Positions 1 to 9,201 are shown, numbered from the stretch's first letter. The stretch: DNA of 10,988 bases from Anaeromyces robustus (GCA_002104895.1 MCFG01000173.1:125001-135988), one strand, 5' to 3'. Notes: generated from the sequence alone by a model not told the origin. A program made the numbers and translations.

Positions 1-2
1 CA

Positions 3-3000
3 TTAAAATATTCGAAATCTTTTGATGTTATGCGTTCTGCTTCAAAAGAACAATTGGAAGAAGCTTATCGTTATTATACAAGTCATCAATTAAAGCCACC
101 TATGAATGGCGGTTCACAACCTCCATTACCATATCAACCTCCTAATTCTCTTCCATATGTTAGCAGTAGTAGTAGTAAGAATAGTATGGATAAAAGAAAT
201 AGTTACTCATCTTCAAATATTAATAAAAGTCATTTATCACATACTAATAGTGTTAAAAGAAATAAAAATGATTATAGTATAAATAGTAGCATTAGTTCTA
301 ATTCTAAAATAAGTCGTAATAGTAATCTTAATTATAGACATTCAACGAATAGTTTAAACCTATCAGGATACCAAGAAAAATTAGAATTACAAAATAAATT
401 AAAGAATTCTACTCATCATGAATCTGTACTTTTTAATAATGAACCAATAGATAATTCAAAATTCAATAAAGCATTAGCTATGAATATGAATATGAATATA
501 AATAAAAATAACCTAGTAAAATCTACAGCTGATAATAAATATGATATTAGAAAATATACACGCAATAGTATACGAGAGCTTGATGAAAATTCTTTAAAAA
601 CAAACTTTAAAACTTTTATTGATCCAAATAATCAATTAAGTAGTAAAGATACAGAAAAATATCAAAAATCCTATAATACTTATAAAGAAATGTATATTAA
701 GGAAATGATGCTCAAAAATAAATCAAATTCATCACAAGTACAAATTATTCCATTAGATGAAGCTTCTAGAAATTCAGAATCACTTAAAGCCACTCTTTCT
801 ATCGTTGATACTTCTAATTCATCCATATCTTCTCATAAACAACAAAATTATACCACTTCTTCTAAAAATTTAAATAATAAATTATCGAAAGAAAAATCTA
901 ATAAATCAAATAGTACTAATAGTAATAATCGTTCTAATGATGAAGAAAATTATATTTCAAAATCATCAATGAATTCATCTTATATAGATAATGAAACTAC
1001 CAATAATACATTATCATCACCAAAACCATTACCACATCGTCCAGGATTAAATCCACCTCAACCAAATAATCATCGTATTAGTCATTTAGATTTAAATCAA
1101 ATAAGAAATAAAAATAAAAATAAAATATCATCTGAAAATCTTAATAATAATAATAATAATAAAAAGAATCAATATTTATCAGAGGATAATTACGATGTAC
1201 ATACCGAATTAAAAAATAATTTTAATACAAAAAATCATTTAAAAGAGAAATCTCATACTAGTAGTACTAAAGATTCATATCCATTAAATGGTGAATATGA
1301 TCTTAAAACTTATTATAGTGAAAACTATCCTCAAGACGATAATATATTAACAACTGGTGAAGAAAACTATAACTATAATACGATGACAGATACTTCTTTT
1401 GAATCAAGTGGAATATCATCAGATATTTCTACTTCAGTAAAAAATAAAGATCTTAAAAAAGAGAAAAAATCTGGTAAAAATAAAGTTCATAAACGACTTA
1501 GTCGTAATTTTAATCGTATATTAAATAATATTAACAATATAACAACAGATCATTTTAATTCAAATATTCAACCCAAATTAAATAAAGAGAAGGAAAAAGA
1601 AAAAGAAAAAGAAAAAGAAAAAGAGAAGGAAAAAGAAAAAAAGAAGGATAAGGAAAAAGATAAACTTAATGAAAAAGAAAAAGATAACAATAATAGTAGT
1701 AATAATAATAATAATAATAATTTAAAAAGTCATAAACATATAAAATTAATGGAAAGAAAAATTAAAGGTCTTTCACTTTCAAATATTTTAAAACAAAATA
1801 AAAATGAAGAAAGTGAAAATACTACTTCAAATAATTCACTTAAGGAACGTCATTCATTTTCTGTATTATCATTATCACATTCTGATCATCAAAAATTAAA
1901 TTTTCTTTCCAATATAAAAACAAATTCTCATTCAAATATAAAGGAAAAACGAAGCCATGATAAAAAATTAAATTTAAAACCAAATCATAGTCATAATTCA
2001 TTTATTCAAAATACTAAAAAAGGAAGAGATGAAAAATCATTAGAAAGTTCTAGAAAATATTATGAAACGTTAACAAATATATTAAAGCGTAATAAAGAAA
2101 ATTCAAAAAAAAATAAACAAGATTATAGTACTTTTTTAAATGATATTGATATTAATGTAACATCAAATTCTAATGATACCATAAATCAAATAACAGAAAT
2201 TTACCATTCTTATACTGATCCCGAAGTAGAACAACCAAATAATAAAACTAAAATAGAAAATAATTCATCTGTTATATCACCTAATAGTAAAGTTAATATT
2301 AATGATACTACTTTTGGTTTTTATAAAGATACTACGGATACTAATACTAATTCCAATTCCAATTATAATTATAATTATAATTCTAGCTCAAACTCTGATT
2401 CTGATTTATACTTTAAAAAAGATGGGGAATCATCATCCTATATTCATGAAAATCATGGTAAAAAAATATTTTCAACAGAAAAAGATAATTTAACATCAAA
2501 AGATAAAAAATTTATTCCAAGTAGTATTTCCGATGGAAAATCTACAAATGCTGGTGAATTTGATGATATTGATGATCATAAGAACTCTTTTTATCATGAC
2601 TTGAATGAAGAAAAAAAGATTTTCAATCAAAATATATATGATTTTAATAAATATTATCATAATCATAATGATACTGATGATGATAGAGATACTGGTTTAG
2701 AAGATGGTGATGTTGAAATTAGTAGTTCTACGGATATAATGAATAGTTTTAATTTAAAAGGAATAGATGAAAAAAATAATAATGAAAATGATAGTGCTTA
2801 TGATTTTATTAAAAAGACACATTCTTATTCTTCAACAGATATTTATAGTTATTATGCCAATTTAAAAAAGAATAATAATAATAATGATGATAATGAAGAT
2901 AATAATAATGATGATAATAATAATGATAATAATAAATATAACAAAATCAAAGGTATTAACAAAGAAGAAGAAAAGGAAGAAGAAGAAGAAGAAATAGGAG

Positions 3001-4206
3001 AAAGAAATGGATTAATAAAAAGTTATTCTGAAAACGAATTAAATACACTTAAAAATTTTGAAAAAAATAAAGAAAATAATAAAAATATTGTAAATGGTGA
3101 AACAAAGGAATTGGATAATGATTTTGTTGAGACTAAAGAAGATAATCAAAATATTAGCTTATTAAATAATTATTATAAAAATAATAATATTGATATAGAT
3201 AATGATCATCAAAGTTTATCATCTTTTGAAAAATCAAAAGAAAAAATGAAAAAATATTCCTCAAGAAATACTGAAGAATATGAAAATGAAATTCATAATA
3301 TTCGTAATTTCCTTGAACAACAAAATGAAACAATTAATGCCGATTTATCGAAAATAATGAATGAAGATGGTGAAACTACAAATAAATCATCATTTGCTAC
3401 TTCAGTACCATCTACCTATATTTCTTTATCAACAACAACAAAGGAAGAAAAAAATTTATCATCTATTGTTGAACAAAATTCTATGTTTGAAGAAGAAAAT
3501 GTTAATGATCCTAATTATTATGAACATCATCATCATCAAAATAGTGAAGATGAAATTGTATTATTAGAAAATGAGTATATTAATAATAATGATGATGATG
3601 ATAATGATGATGAACATGGCTCTATAATAGAAAAAATAAAACAAGAAAAAAAAGAACAAGAAGAACGAATAATAGAGAATAATTCATTAAATAATAAAAA
3701 TAATAATAATAAAACAAAAATTGGAACATCTTTTTCTGATTATTATAAAACTAAAAGATTAAGTGATAATTTTCAATCAGAAAATGAAGAAGAATCTTCA
3801 ATAAAATCATCAACAAAAATAGAAAATATAAAAGATGATAAAAGTGAAAAAGAATTACATATTCAAAATGAAAATAGTATTACTAATAAATACCCAGAAA
3901 CAGAAGAAATTACTGAAGTAATTTCTGAATTAAATTTAAATGATCATTTATTAGATGATAAATCAAATGAATATTTTTATCCAGTAACAGAAGAAAAAAC
4001 AGAAATAAAAACTATGAATACTAATAGTAATAGTAATAGTAATAGTAATAATAATGATAATAATGATAATGAAAATAATAATGATGATGATGATAATAAT
4101 AGTAATAATAATAATAATAATAGTAATAGTAAGAATATTAGTGAAAATAGTAACAGTGAAAATATTAATAAAGTAAGTTATAACAATAATAATGACAATA
4201 ATACAA

Positions 4207-4238
<32 letters not shown>

Positions 4239-5393
4239 TCAAATATAATAAATTTAGATATTCATGATAATATAAACAATGATGAAAATAATCTTAATTC
4301 TGTTGATAATATAAATGATAATGAAACCATAAATACAGTATCGACAATTAATACAGTCATAAATACAAAACAAAAAATAAATCCTCCCCCATTTACTTCA
4401 ACAACAACTTTATCTACTGCTTCATCTTCCTCATCATCTTATAATGCAAATAATCTTCATGGAACACCATTAAATAAAGAAACATATATCTACTCGAATA
4501 ATAAAGGAAGAACTTTTATTGATGAGAAAAAGTCACTTGATGAAATTGAAAAAAAGTATAATAATATAAATAATATAAATAATATTATAAGAAATGATAA
4601 AACCGATTATGAAATAACTTCAAAAGGTAAAAATCATCATGATACCAACTTTACTTCTATACCAAGTTTTCGTTCTTTCAGTGAAACTTCATCTTTAAAC
4701 GATCATGATACACTTAATAACGATAATCAAATAAATAGCAATACATTGGATACAAGAAATCAATCTTATAATGTTTCAAGTGATATTATTCCAAGTGATA
4801 ATAATAATAATAATGATGATAATAATAATACTGATAATGATGATGATGATAATGATAATAGTAATAATAATAATAATAATAATATACACGATTTTGATAA
4901 TATAAAACAAACTACACATGATAATTATATTAATTTTGGTAAAAAAAAAGGAGGTACACATTCAATAAATTATAATACTATTGATTTTAATAATCCATTA
5001 AGTTATATTTCTTATCCAAATTATCCTATTCAATATGGAAATCAAGATGGTAAAATCAGTAATAATCATCGAGAATCTTTTCAAAATCTTTTAAAACAAT
5101 TCCAAAAAAATTGTAATTTGGATAATAAAGAAAATATTTCTAATCTTCATAAAAAGTATGGACTTCCTAATACTAATACTAATCCTCAGTCTTCTTCAGT
5201 TGATGGTAAAATTAAGAATTCTAATGGTAATACTAATAATATTACTTTTAATGAAATTCTTGAAAAATTTAAAAAAAATTGTGATATAATGGAAAAAAAT
5301 GATGTTAAACCTTCTTCTGAATCTCATAATACTTCTTTAACTTCAACTGAAAAAAATTCAATATCAATCAATAAAACTACTACAAACTACTAA
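3..5393 (+). CDS. Giant low-complexity Asn/Ser/Lys/Asp-rich protein, 5' partial, unknown function
   Basis: One uninterrupted frame ends at TAA 5391-5393. The first ATG is at 30 (residue 1 here, giving 1787 aa), but nine more in-frame sense codons precede it to the window edge. No AG acceptor lies in positions 1-29, so the true start is probably outside the window. Residues 1-20 look helical. Residues 31-43 are proline-rich (PPLPYQPPNSLPY). KPLPHRP at 332-338 fits the class I SH3 ligand pattern. Residues 471-500 are strongly basic. Residues 519-552 are a Lys/Glu repeat, and a Glu-rich run covers 978-988. Large Asn/Asp/Ser tracts fall near 947-969, 1330-1411 and 1590-1619. NILK[Q/R]NK occurs at 585 and 683. 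Near the C-terminus a motif F-x2-[LI]-L-x2-F-x-K-N-C is duplicated (1684-1695 and 1740-1751) and holds the protein's only two cysteines. There is no Trp, signal peptide, membrane segment or folded catalytic domain that I can see. Inference: a disordered scaffold or cortical adaptor. No family recognised. Confidence 0.85.
1584..1685 (+). repeat. In-frame (GAAAAA)-type hexamer repeat encoding a Lys-Glu tract
   Basis: GAAAAA/GAGAAG hexamers run in frame inside the large gene and encode alternating Lys-Glu, then Lys/Asp/Glu, at residues 519-552. Such a tract can form a charged helix or stay extended. At DNA level it is a microsatellite prone to slippage in 6-bp steps, which would preserve the frame. 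Confidence 0.85.
2868..2936 (+). repeat. In-frame AAT/GAT trinucleotide tract (Asn/Asp)
   Basis: AAT and GAT triplets alternate in frame and encode an Asn/Asp-rich segment. It is followed after a short Lys-rich linker by the Glu-rich run at residues 978-988. This is typical codon-level microsatellite growth inside a disordered protein. Confidence 0.8.
4017..4260 (+). repeat. Longest in-frame AAT/AGT/GAT microsatellite (Asn/Ser/Asp)
   Basis: About 240 bp consist almost only of AAT, AGT and GAT codons, with a few AAA, GAA and AAC codons. It begins with alternating AAT-AGT (Asn-Ser) and then passes through Asn/Asp-rich and pure Asn stretches. It is the lowest-complexity part of the large gene and a likely site of length polymorphism. 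Confidence 0.85.
4796..4884 (+). repeat. In-frame AAT/GAT tract (Asn/Asp)
   Basis: Triplet repeats of AAT and GAT, with single ACT and AGT interruptions, run in frame near the 3' end of the large gene. On the opposite strand they create a spurious Ile-rich open frame, which I do not annotate. Confidence 0.8.
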
Positions 5394-5425
5394 TAAAATA
5401 TAACTACGTTCAGCAACTTAATAAA
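5392..5425 (+). terminator. Poly(A) signals of the large gene
   Basis: AATAAA at 5392-5397 overlaps the TAA stop codon. A second AATAAA lies at 5420-5425 and is directly followed by A-rich DNA to about 5453. The second is the more plausible cleavage signal, giving a very short 3' UTR. AATAAA is frequent by chance at this base composition, so the assignment rests on position. Confidence 0.45.
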
Positions 5426-5662
5426 GAAAAAAAAAAATAGAAAAAAAAAAAAAATTACCATTTAAATTACTATTCATTAATATCTTATAAAAATTAATAT
5501 ATAAATTTATCTTTCATGAAATCTATAATATCTAAAATAATAATATATATATATATTTTTTTTTCTTCATTTTATTTATATATTTATTAATATATATTTA
5601 TAATATAATATATTTTTTATTTTTTTTCTTAATCATTGATAATATCAAATATCAAATTATAA

Positions 5663-5755
5663 TATTTATATATTTATATATTTATATATTTATATTTATA
5701 TATTTATATTTATATATTTATATATTTATTTATATATTTATTTATATTTATATTA
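5663..5755. repeat. Tandem TTTATATA-type minisatellite
   Basis: Imperfect tandem copies of a 6-8 bp unit (TATTTATA / TTTATATA) repeat for about 90 bp with small length variations between copies. This is simple-sequence DNA; no function is visible. Confidence 0.65.
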
Positions 5756-6088
5756 TTTTATATTTTTATATACAATATTTATAATCAATGAATTAATTAT
5801 ATAATTATTTATCTTAAAAATATTATCCCCATACAATAAATAATATCACACTCATTTATAAATATCTAAATATGTCCTAATAATTTTTCTATTTACTTTT
5901 TTTTTTTTTTTTTAATTCTATAATACATTTAGCATATTATTATATTTATATTACTTTATAAATTATATATATATATATATCCTTTATTTTTATCTATATT
6001 ATATATCATATATATTTATATCTAAAATTTAAAATCTTTAATATATATTTTTTTTTCTTTTTTTTTATTTATTATTTTTTATTTCTTT

Positions 6089-6090
<2 letters not shown>

Positions 6091-6120
<30 letters not shown>
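6091..6120. repeat. Homopolymer T30
   Basis: Thirty consecutive T follow C6090 and end at A6121, within a longer T-rich block starting near 6044. On the opposite strand it is an A30 run. Such dA:dT tracts disfavour nucleosomes; no further role can be read. Confidence 0.9.
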
Positions 6121-6122
<2 letters not shown>

Positions 6123-6486
6123 TATTACTATTTTTATTTTATTTTTAAAAATATTATATTTTCAATTTTTATATTTTATATTTAAAAATATATAAAAAAT
6201 AAATAGTAAAAAAAGAAAAAAAATTAAAAAAAAAAAAATTAATTTATTAATAAAAATAATAAAAGAAATTAATAATTAATAAAAATAAAAATAAAAATAA
6301 AAATTAATAATAAATAGAAATATAAATTACATTATATTAATAATTACAATTATTATTATAATTTAATCGTTTAAAAAATTCTATATTATTATTATTAATA
6401 TTTTCTCTTTACATACTTTATACCCCTTTTTTAACTTTATAAAAACCTTTCTTGATAAAAATATATATATTATTATTATTGTATTA

Positions 6487-6545
6487 TAAATAAACATAAA
6501 TAAATATAAATAAACATAAATAAATATAATAAACATAAATAAAAT
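6487..6545. repeat. About 2.8 copies of a 20-bp A/T repeat
   Basis: The single C residues at 6495, 6515 and 6534 mark a period of 20, 20 then 19 bp. The unit is approximately TAAACATAAATAAATATAAA. The last copy is partial and one base shorter. Confidence 0.75.
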
Positions 6546-6568
6546 AAAATAAAAAAAAATTGATTTTT

Positions 6569-6579
<11 letters not shown>

Positions 6580-6629
<50 letters not shown>
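6580..6629. repeat. Homopolymer T50
   Basis: Fifty consecutive T end one base before the less AT-rich sequence that starts at 6630, so the tract marks a sharp compositional boundary. It could be a promoter-type dT tract for the following locus, or the poly(A) tail of something inserted on the minus strand. Homopolymer length is often wrong in assemblies. Confidence 0.9.
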
Positions 6630-6662
6630 CTGTTCCTATATACAATATTTTGTCGAAACTCT

Positions 6663-7385
6663 ATGTTTTTGGTATACAGGGGAAATATTTTCAATTTTAG
6701 GAGAACCTATACTTATCTTCTAACAAAAATAATACTATTATCAACAAAGGTTTTTATTGGATTTTCGGTTTTTCATATCTCAAGTAAGATGTTTTAATAA
6801 ATGAAAGGACTCCAACTGCATTATCTCAAAGTTAGTCAATAGTATTTCTACAACAAGAAAATGGACTTGGGACAAAGAAAGTAAGATATTAAATGATGAA
6901 TTAAACAATATTTCATCTTCTTTTAAAAAAACTATGGACTACTATTGGGAAAGAAATATGAACAGTGATAAATCAATTAAAGTAAAAATTTATAAAATGA
7001 ACAATTTTGAAAATTCCCTATTTAAAAATTTTCGTATTAACCATTTCTCCGATTTAGATAAAAACTTTTTTTATTTTTTAGATAATTGACCAGTGATAAT
7101 TCTAGTGTAAATAATAGAATTAATAATATTGTTAAGGGTTATAAAAGTAATTCTAATAATGGAAACAATAGTATTATTACCGACCCAAATGGAATAGAAT
7201 AAATCAATTTTACTTTAATTCTATATGTAGAATTAAGGGCTAGTAAGGATTTATTACTTTTATGTACTACTATACTATTTTATACCTTCCAGTATTATTC
7301 ATTATTATCTATAATATTTATTTGGTTTTTCTTATTATTATCATTTTTTAATTTTGTATTTTTTTTTTATGATTCATTATATTAA
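6663..7385 (+). pseudogene. Decayed small membrane-protein gene (frame 0 / frame 1 / frame 0 plus internal stop)
   Basis: Three coding-like pieces lie end to end on the + strand. The first (ATG 6663 to TAA 6795) contains an N-terminal basic stretch and then a hydrophobic segment (YLLTKIILLSTKVFIGFSVF). The second is shifted by +1, open from 6805 to TGA 7087, and contains TTRKWTWDKES and YYWERNMNSDK, which are soluble-looking. The third returns to the first frame (7086-7385): an Asn/Ser-rich part, TAA at 7200, then INFTLILYVELRASKDLLLL and further hydrophobic residues to TAA 7383. Joined conceptually it would be roughly 220 residues with membrane segments at both ends. The extreme 3' hydrophobic part lies in T-rich DNA, which encodes Phe/Leu/Ile by default. 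The first shift could instead be a 52-nt intron; for the second I found no GT-AG solution. Family not recognised. Confidence 0.5.
6784..6835 (+). other. Candidate 52-nt phase-1 spliceosomal intron
   Basis: GTAAGA at 6784 and TTAG ending at 6835 would join the first two coding pieces of the 6663-7385 locus in frame: the leftover A joins TC to give Ile. A weak TTTTAATAAAT could serve as branch site. Against it are the very short length, the absence of a pyrimidine tract and a base composition no more AT-rich than the exons. A frameshift is an equal alternative. Confidence 0.3.
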
Positions 7386-7396
7386 TATTTAAACTC

Positions 7397-7441
7397 AATA
7401 AAGATGATATATAAATTGTGTTATTTAAAAAAAAAAAAAAA
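7397..7441 (+). terminator. AATAAA followed 25 nt later by A15
   Basis: AATAAA at 7397-7402 is 12 bp past the last stop of the decayed gene. A run of 15 A occupies 7427-7441. The arrangement is what a poly(A) signal and cleavage zone look like, and also what a genomic copy of a polyadenylated transcript looks like. A-runs are common here, so chance is possible. Confidence 0.35.
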
Positions 7442-8845
7442 TAAAAATAAATTATTTTTTCTATTCTTTTATATATATATATATTTTTTATTATTTTTTT
7501 TATTTATTTATTTTTTATGTTAAAATCATATAAATATATTTATAACATTTTTTTTCATTTATTAAAAACAATAATAATATAATAGAATAATAAATTTTGC
7601 TTGATACAGGAACATGTATATTCTAAACAATAAATCTTATAATTTAATATTAAATAATTAATAATTAAATGTTAAAAGAAATATAATTTCTAATATAATT
7701 ATATTATATAAATCAATAAAAATAATTAAATCCTTTACACTTAAATAAATTAATTATAAATATGTTATAAATTTGAAAAAAAAATTGAGATATATCGTAC
7801 TAATAAAAATATATATATGGATTTATTTTTTAAAGTCATTTATTTATTAAATATATTTTTATAAAAGACAAATGTTAAATGAGGGTAGTTTTGGTTTAAT
7901 AATGGTCAGGTCAAGATGTTTAATTAATAACAAAATAACTAATTAAACAAATATATAATTAATAGGCAAATTTATTTATTAATACACAATAAATTAATTA
8001 ATTAAAAGAACACTTTTTTAAAATAATTAAGTTTTATAATAATATTTTTTATTAATAATTAATTAAGAAAAGTTTAAATAATAATTAGATTATTAAGTCA
8101 TTAATTCTAAGTTATTTAGTTAATAATCTTACAAAGATTAAAAGGAATTGTAATTTCAATCCTTATTTATACTTTTTCTAAATCTAATAATTATTAATAC
8201 ATTTAATTATTATAATCTATTGATAATATATTTATACATGTATAATTTTAAATAAAATATATGAATAAAATAATATTGATAAAAATCTAACTATATAAAA
8301 CTAATATAAAACTATATAAACTATTAATAAATTTAATGATAAGAATTTATAATCTAAGATTTAGATTTATAACTATTCTAATTATTTAACTAGTTAACTA
8401 TTTAATTATTTTAATTGTTTAGTATACTATTTAATTATTTATCTATATATTAATTATTTTTATCTTTGGATTTTTATAATCTTTTCTGTATAATTAATTC
8501 TAGATAAAATGGGATATTTTTAATTATTTAAGATCTTAAGTAAATTTTAAATCTTTTTGAGATTTTTAGAATTCTAAGAATTTCTGTAAATTAATATAAT
8601 AATCAACTATTCTAATTTTTATAAAAATAATTAACAATTATTATAATATATTATATAAATTATTATTATTATTCTAATTAATATTTTATAAATTATTTGA
8701 AGGCGTTTTCTGTATATCTGAATGATTATTATTATTATAAATTATAATATAATTATTGAAATAAAAAGATTTTATCTATATAAAATATTATAATTATTTA
8801 TTTATGGATCCTTGTAAATATTTAATTATATTTTTATATTGTATA
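7442..8845. other. AT-rich intergenic DNA, no gene seen
   Basis: About 1.4 kb of A/T-dominated DNA rich in AATTAATTAAT-type palindromic words, different in texture from the homopolymer-rich 5.4-6.6 kb stretch. Small G/C-containing patches occur at about 7878-7920, 8131-8165 and 8700-8722. I see no sustained frame, tRNA or conserved RNA. It looks like heavily decayed repeat DNA. Confidence 0.65.
8087..8164. repeat. Two adjacent inverted repeats
   Basis: AGATTATTAA at 8087-8096 pairs perfectly with TTAATAATCT at 8120-8129 (23-nt loop). Immediately after, AAGGAATTG at 8142-8150 pairs with CAATCCTT at 8157-8164 with one bulged A and a 6-nt loop. They may be remains of a small palindromic element, but AT-rich DNA gives such pairs by chance. 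Confidence 0.4.
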
Positions 8846-8999
8846 AACCTTTAAAGTCCAATATCTCGCCAACCAGTGGTCCAAATGGGCTGAAATTCAG
8901 ATATGTTGTAGCTCTTGAGCAGAGCTTCTCAATGAGCATAAAATCAAAGCGAAGCGGCGGAAATCTTCAATATTTGCCAAGTTATCGTTATTTTTCTTC
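8846..8999. repeat. GC-richer island, probable dispersed-repeat fragment
   Basis: Base composition jumps abruptly here and falls back at both ends. A plus-strand frame is open from 8818 to TAA 9013 (65 codons) with non-simple protein-like content across the island (SPTSGPNGLKF, VVALEQSFSMSIKSKRSGG). The only internal ATG is at 8932, so it is not a complete gene. AGCTCT 8910-8915 pairs with AGAGCT 8921-8926, and TTGAG 8915-8919 with CTCAA 8928-8932, giving two mutually exclusive hairpins; TGAGC is also repeated directly at 8916 and 8933. I read it as a fragment of a repetitive element or a structured RNA region, not a host gene. I cannot name the family. Confidence 0.45.
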
Positions 9000-9021
9000 T
9001 GATTATTTTTATTAATATCTT

Positions 9022-9070
9022 AAGGGTTAAATTAAGTTGATTAATATTTATTTAATTTGTCCAAACCCTT
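9022..9070. repeat. Hairpin with AAGGGTT/AACCCTT arms
   Basis: AAGGGTT at 9022-9028 pairs with AACCCTT at 9064-9070. The next seven bases AAATTAA pair with TTAATTT across a 5-nt insertion on the right arm. It begins about 20 bp after the GC-richer island and may belong to the same element. Confidence 0.45.
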
Positions 9071-9168
9071 TACAATATCAATTTAAATACTTTTTAATAT
9101 TTGTTTATTTTATTGAAAATCGAATTTTAAGTGATTTAGTCAATAACGAAATTTAAATGTAATTGATC

Positions 9169-9201
9169 TATTAGTGAATTTCAATTTTAAATCCACTAAT
9201 A
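9169..9201. repeat. 13-bp hairpin upstream of tRNA-Cys
   Basis: Positions 9169-9181 pair with 9189-9201 (12 of 13 bp; mismatch A9177/C9193) around a 7-nt loop. It lies 75 bp upstream of the plus-strand tRNA-Cys gene. No terminator-like T run follows, so a role in termination is unlikely. Confidence 0.45.

Larger units (their letters stand above)
5426..6579. other. Extremely AT-rich intergenic stretch without a gene
   Basis: More than 1.1 kb of almost pure A/T: A-runs at 5426-5453, TA dinucleotide runs, TTTATA-type tandems, AAAAAT repeats near 6280-6302 and long T runs. G and C are rare throughout. I find no open frame with protein-like composition and no RNA gene. It probably holds the 3' flank of the large gene and any upstream promoter DNA of the next locus. 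Confidence 0.75.

Noticed and set aside
2302-2493. Short plus-strand frame, Ile/Leu-rich (63 aa)
   Set aside because: It lies inside the large gene in another frame and its content is what shifted AAT/TTC repeats encode.
3361-3567. Short plus-strand frame (68 aa)
   Set aside because: Shifted-frame shadow of the large gene; no independent start context or protein-like composition.
4776-4961. Minus-strand Ile-rich frame resembling a membrane peptide
   Set aside because: It is the antisense of the Asn/Asp microsatellite: ATT and ATC codons arise automatically from AAT and GAT.
5663-6545. CRISPR array or phased satellite with function
   Set aside because: The repeats are short A/T simple sequence without regular unique spacers; there are no cas-like genes and the context is eukaryotic.
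5426-6629. Replication origin or centromere
   Set aside because: AT-richness alone is not evidence; most intergenic DNA in the window has similar composition.
7086-7385. Second intron joining the middle and last pieces of the 6663-7385 locus
   Set aside because: The acceptors after the in-frame TAA at 7083 need a donor phase I could not find, or would delete good coding-like sequence. A frameshift is simpler.
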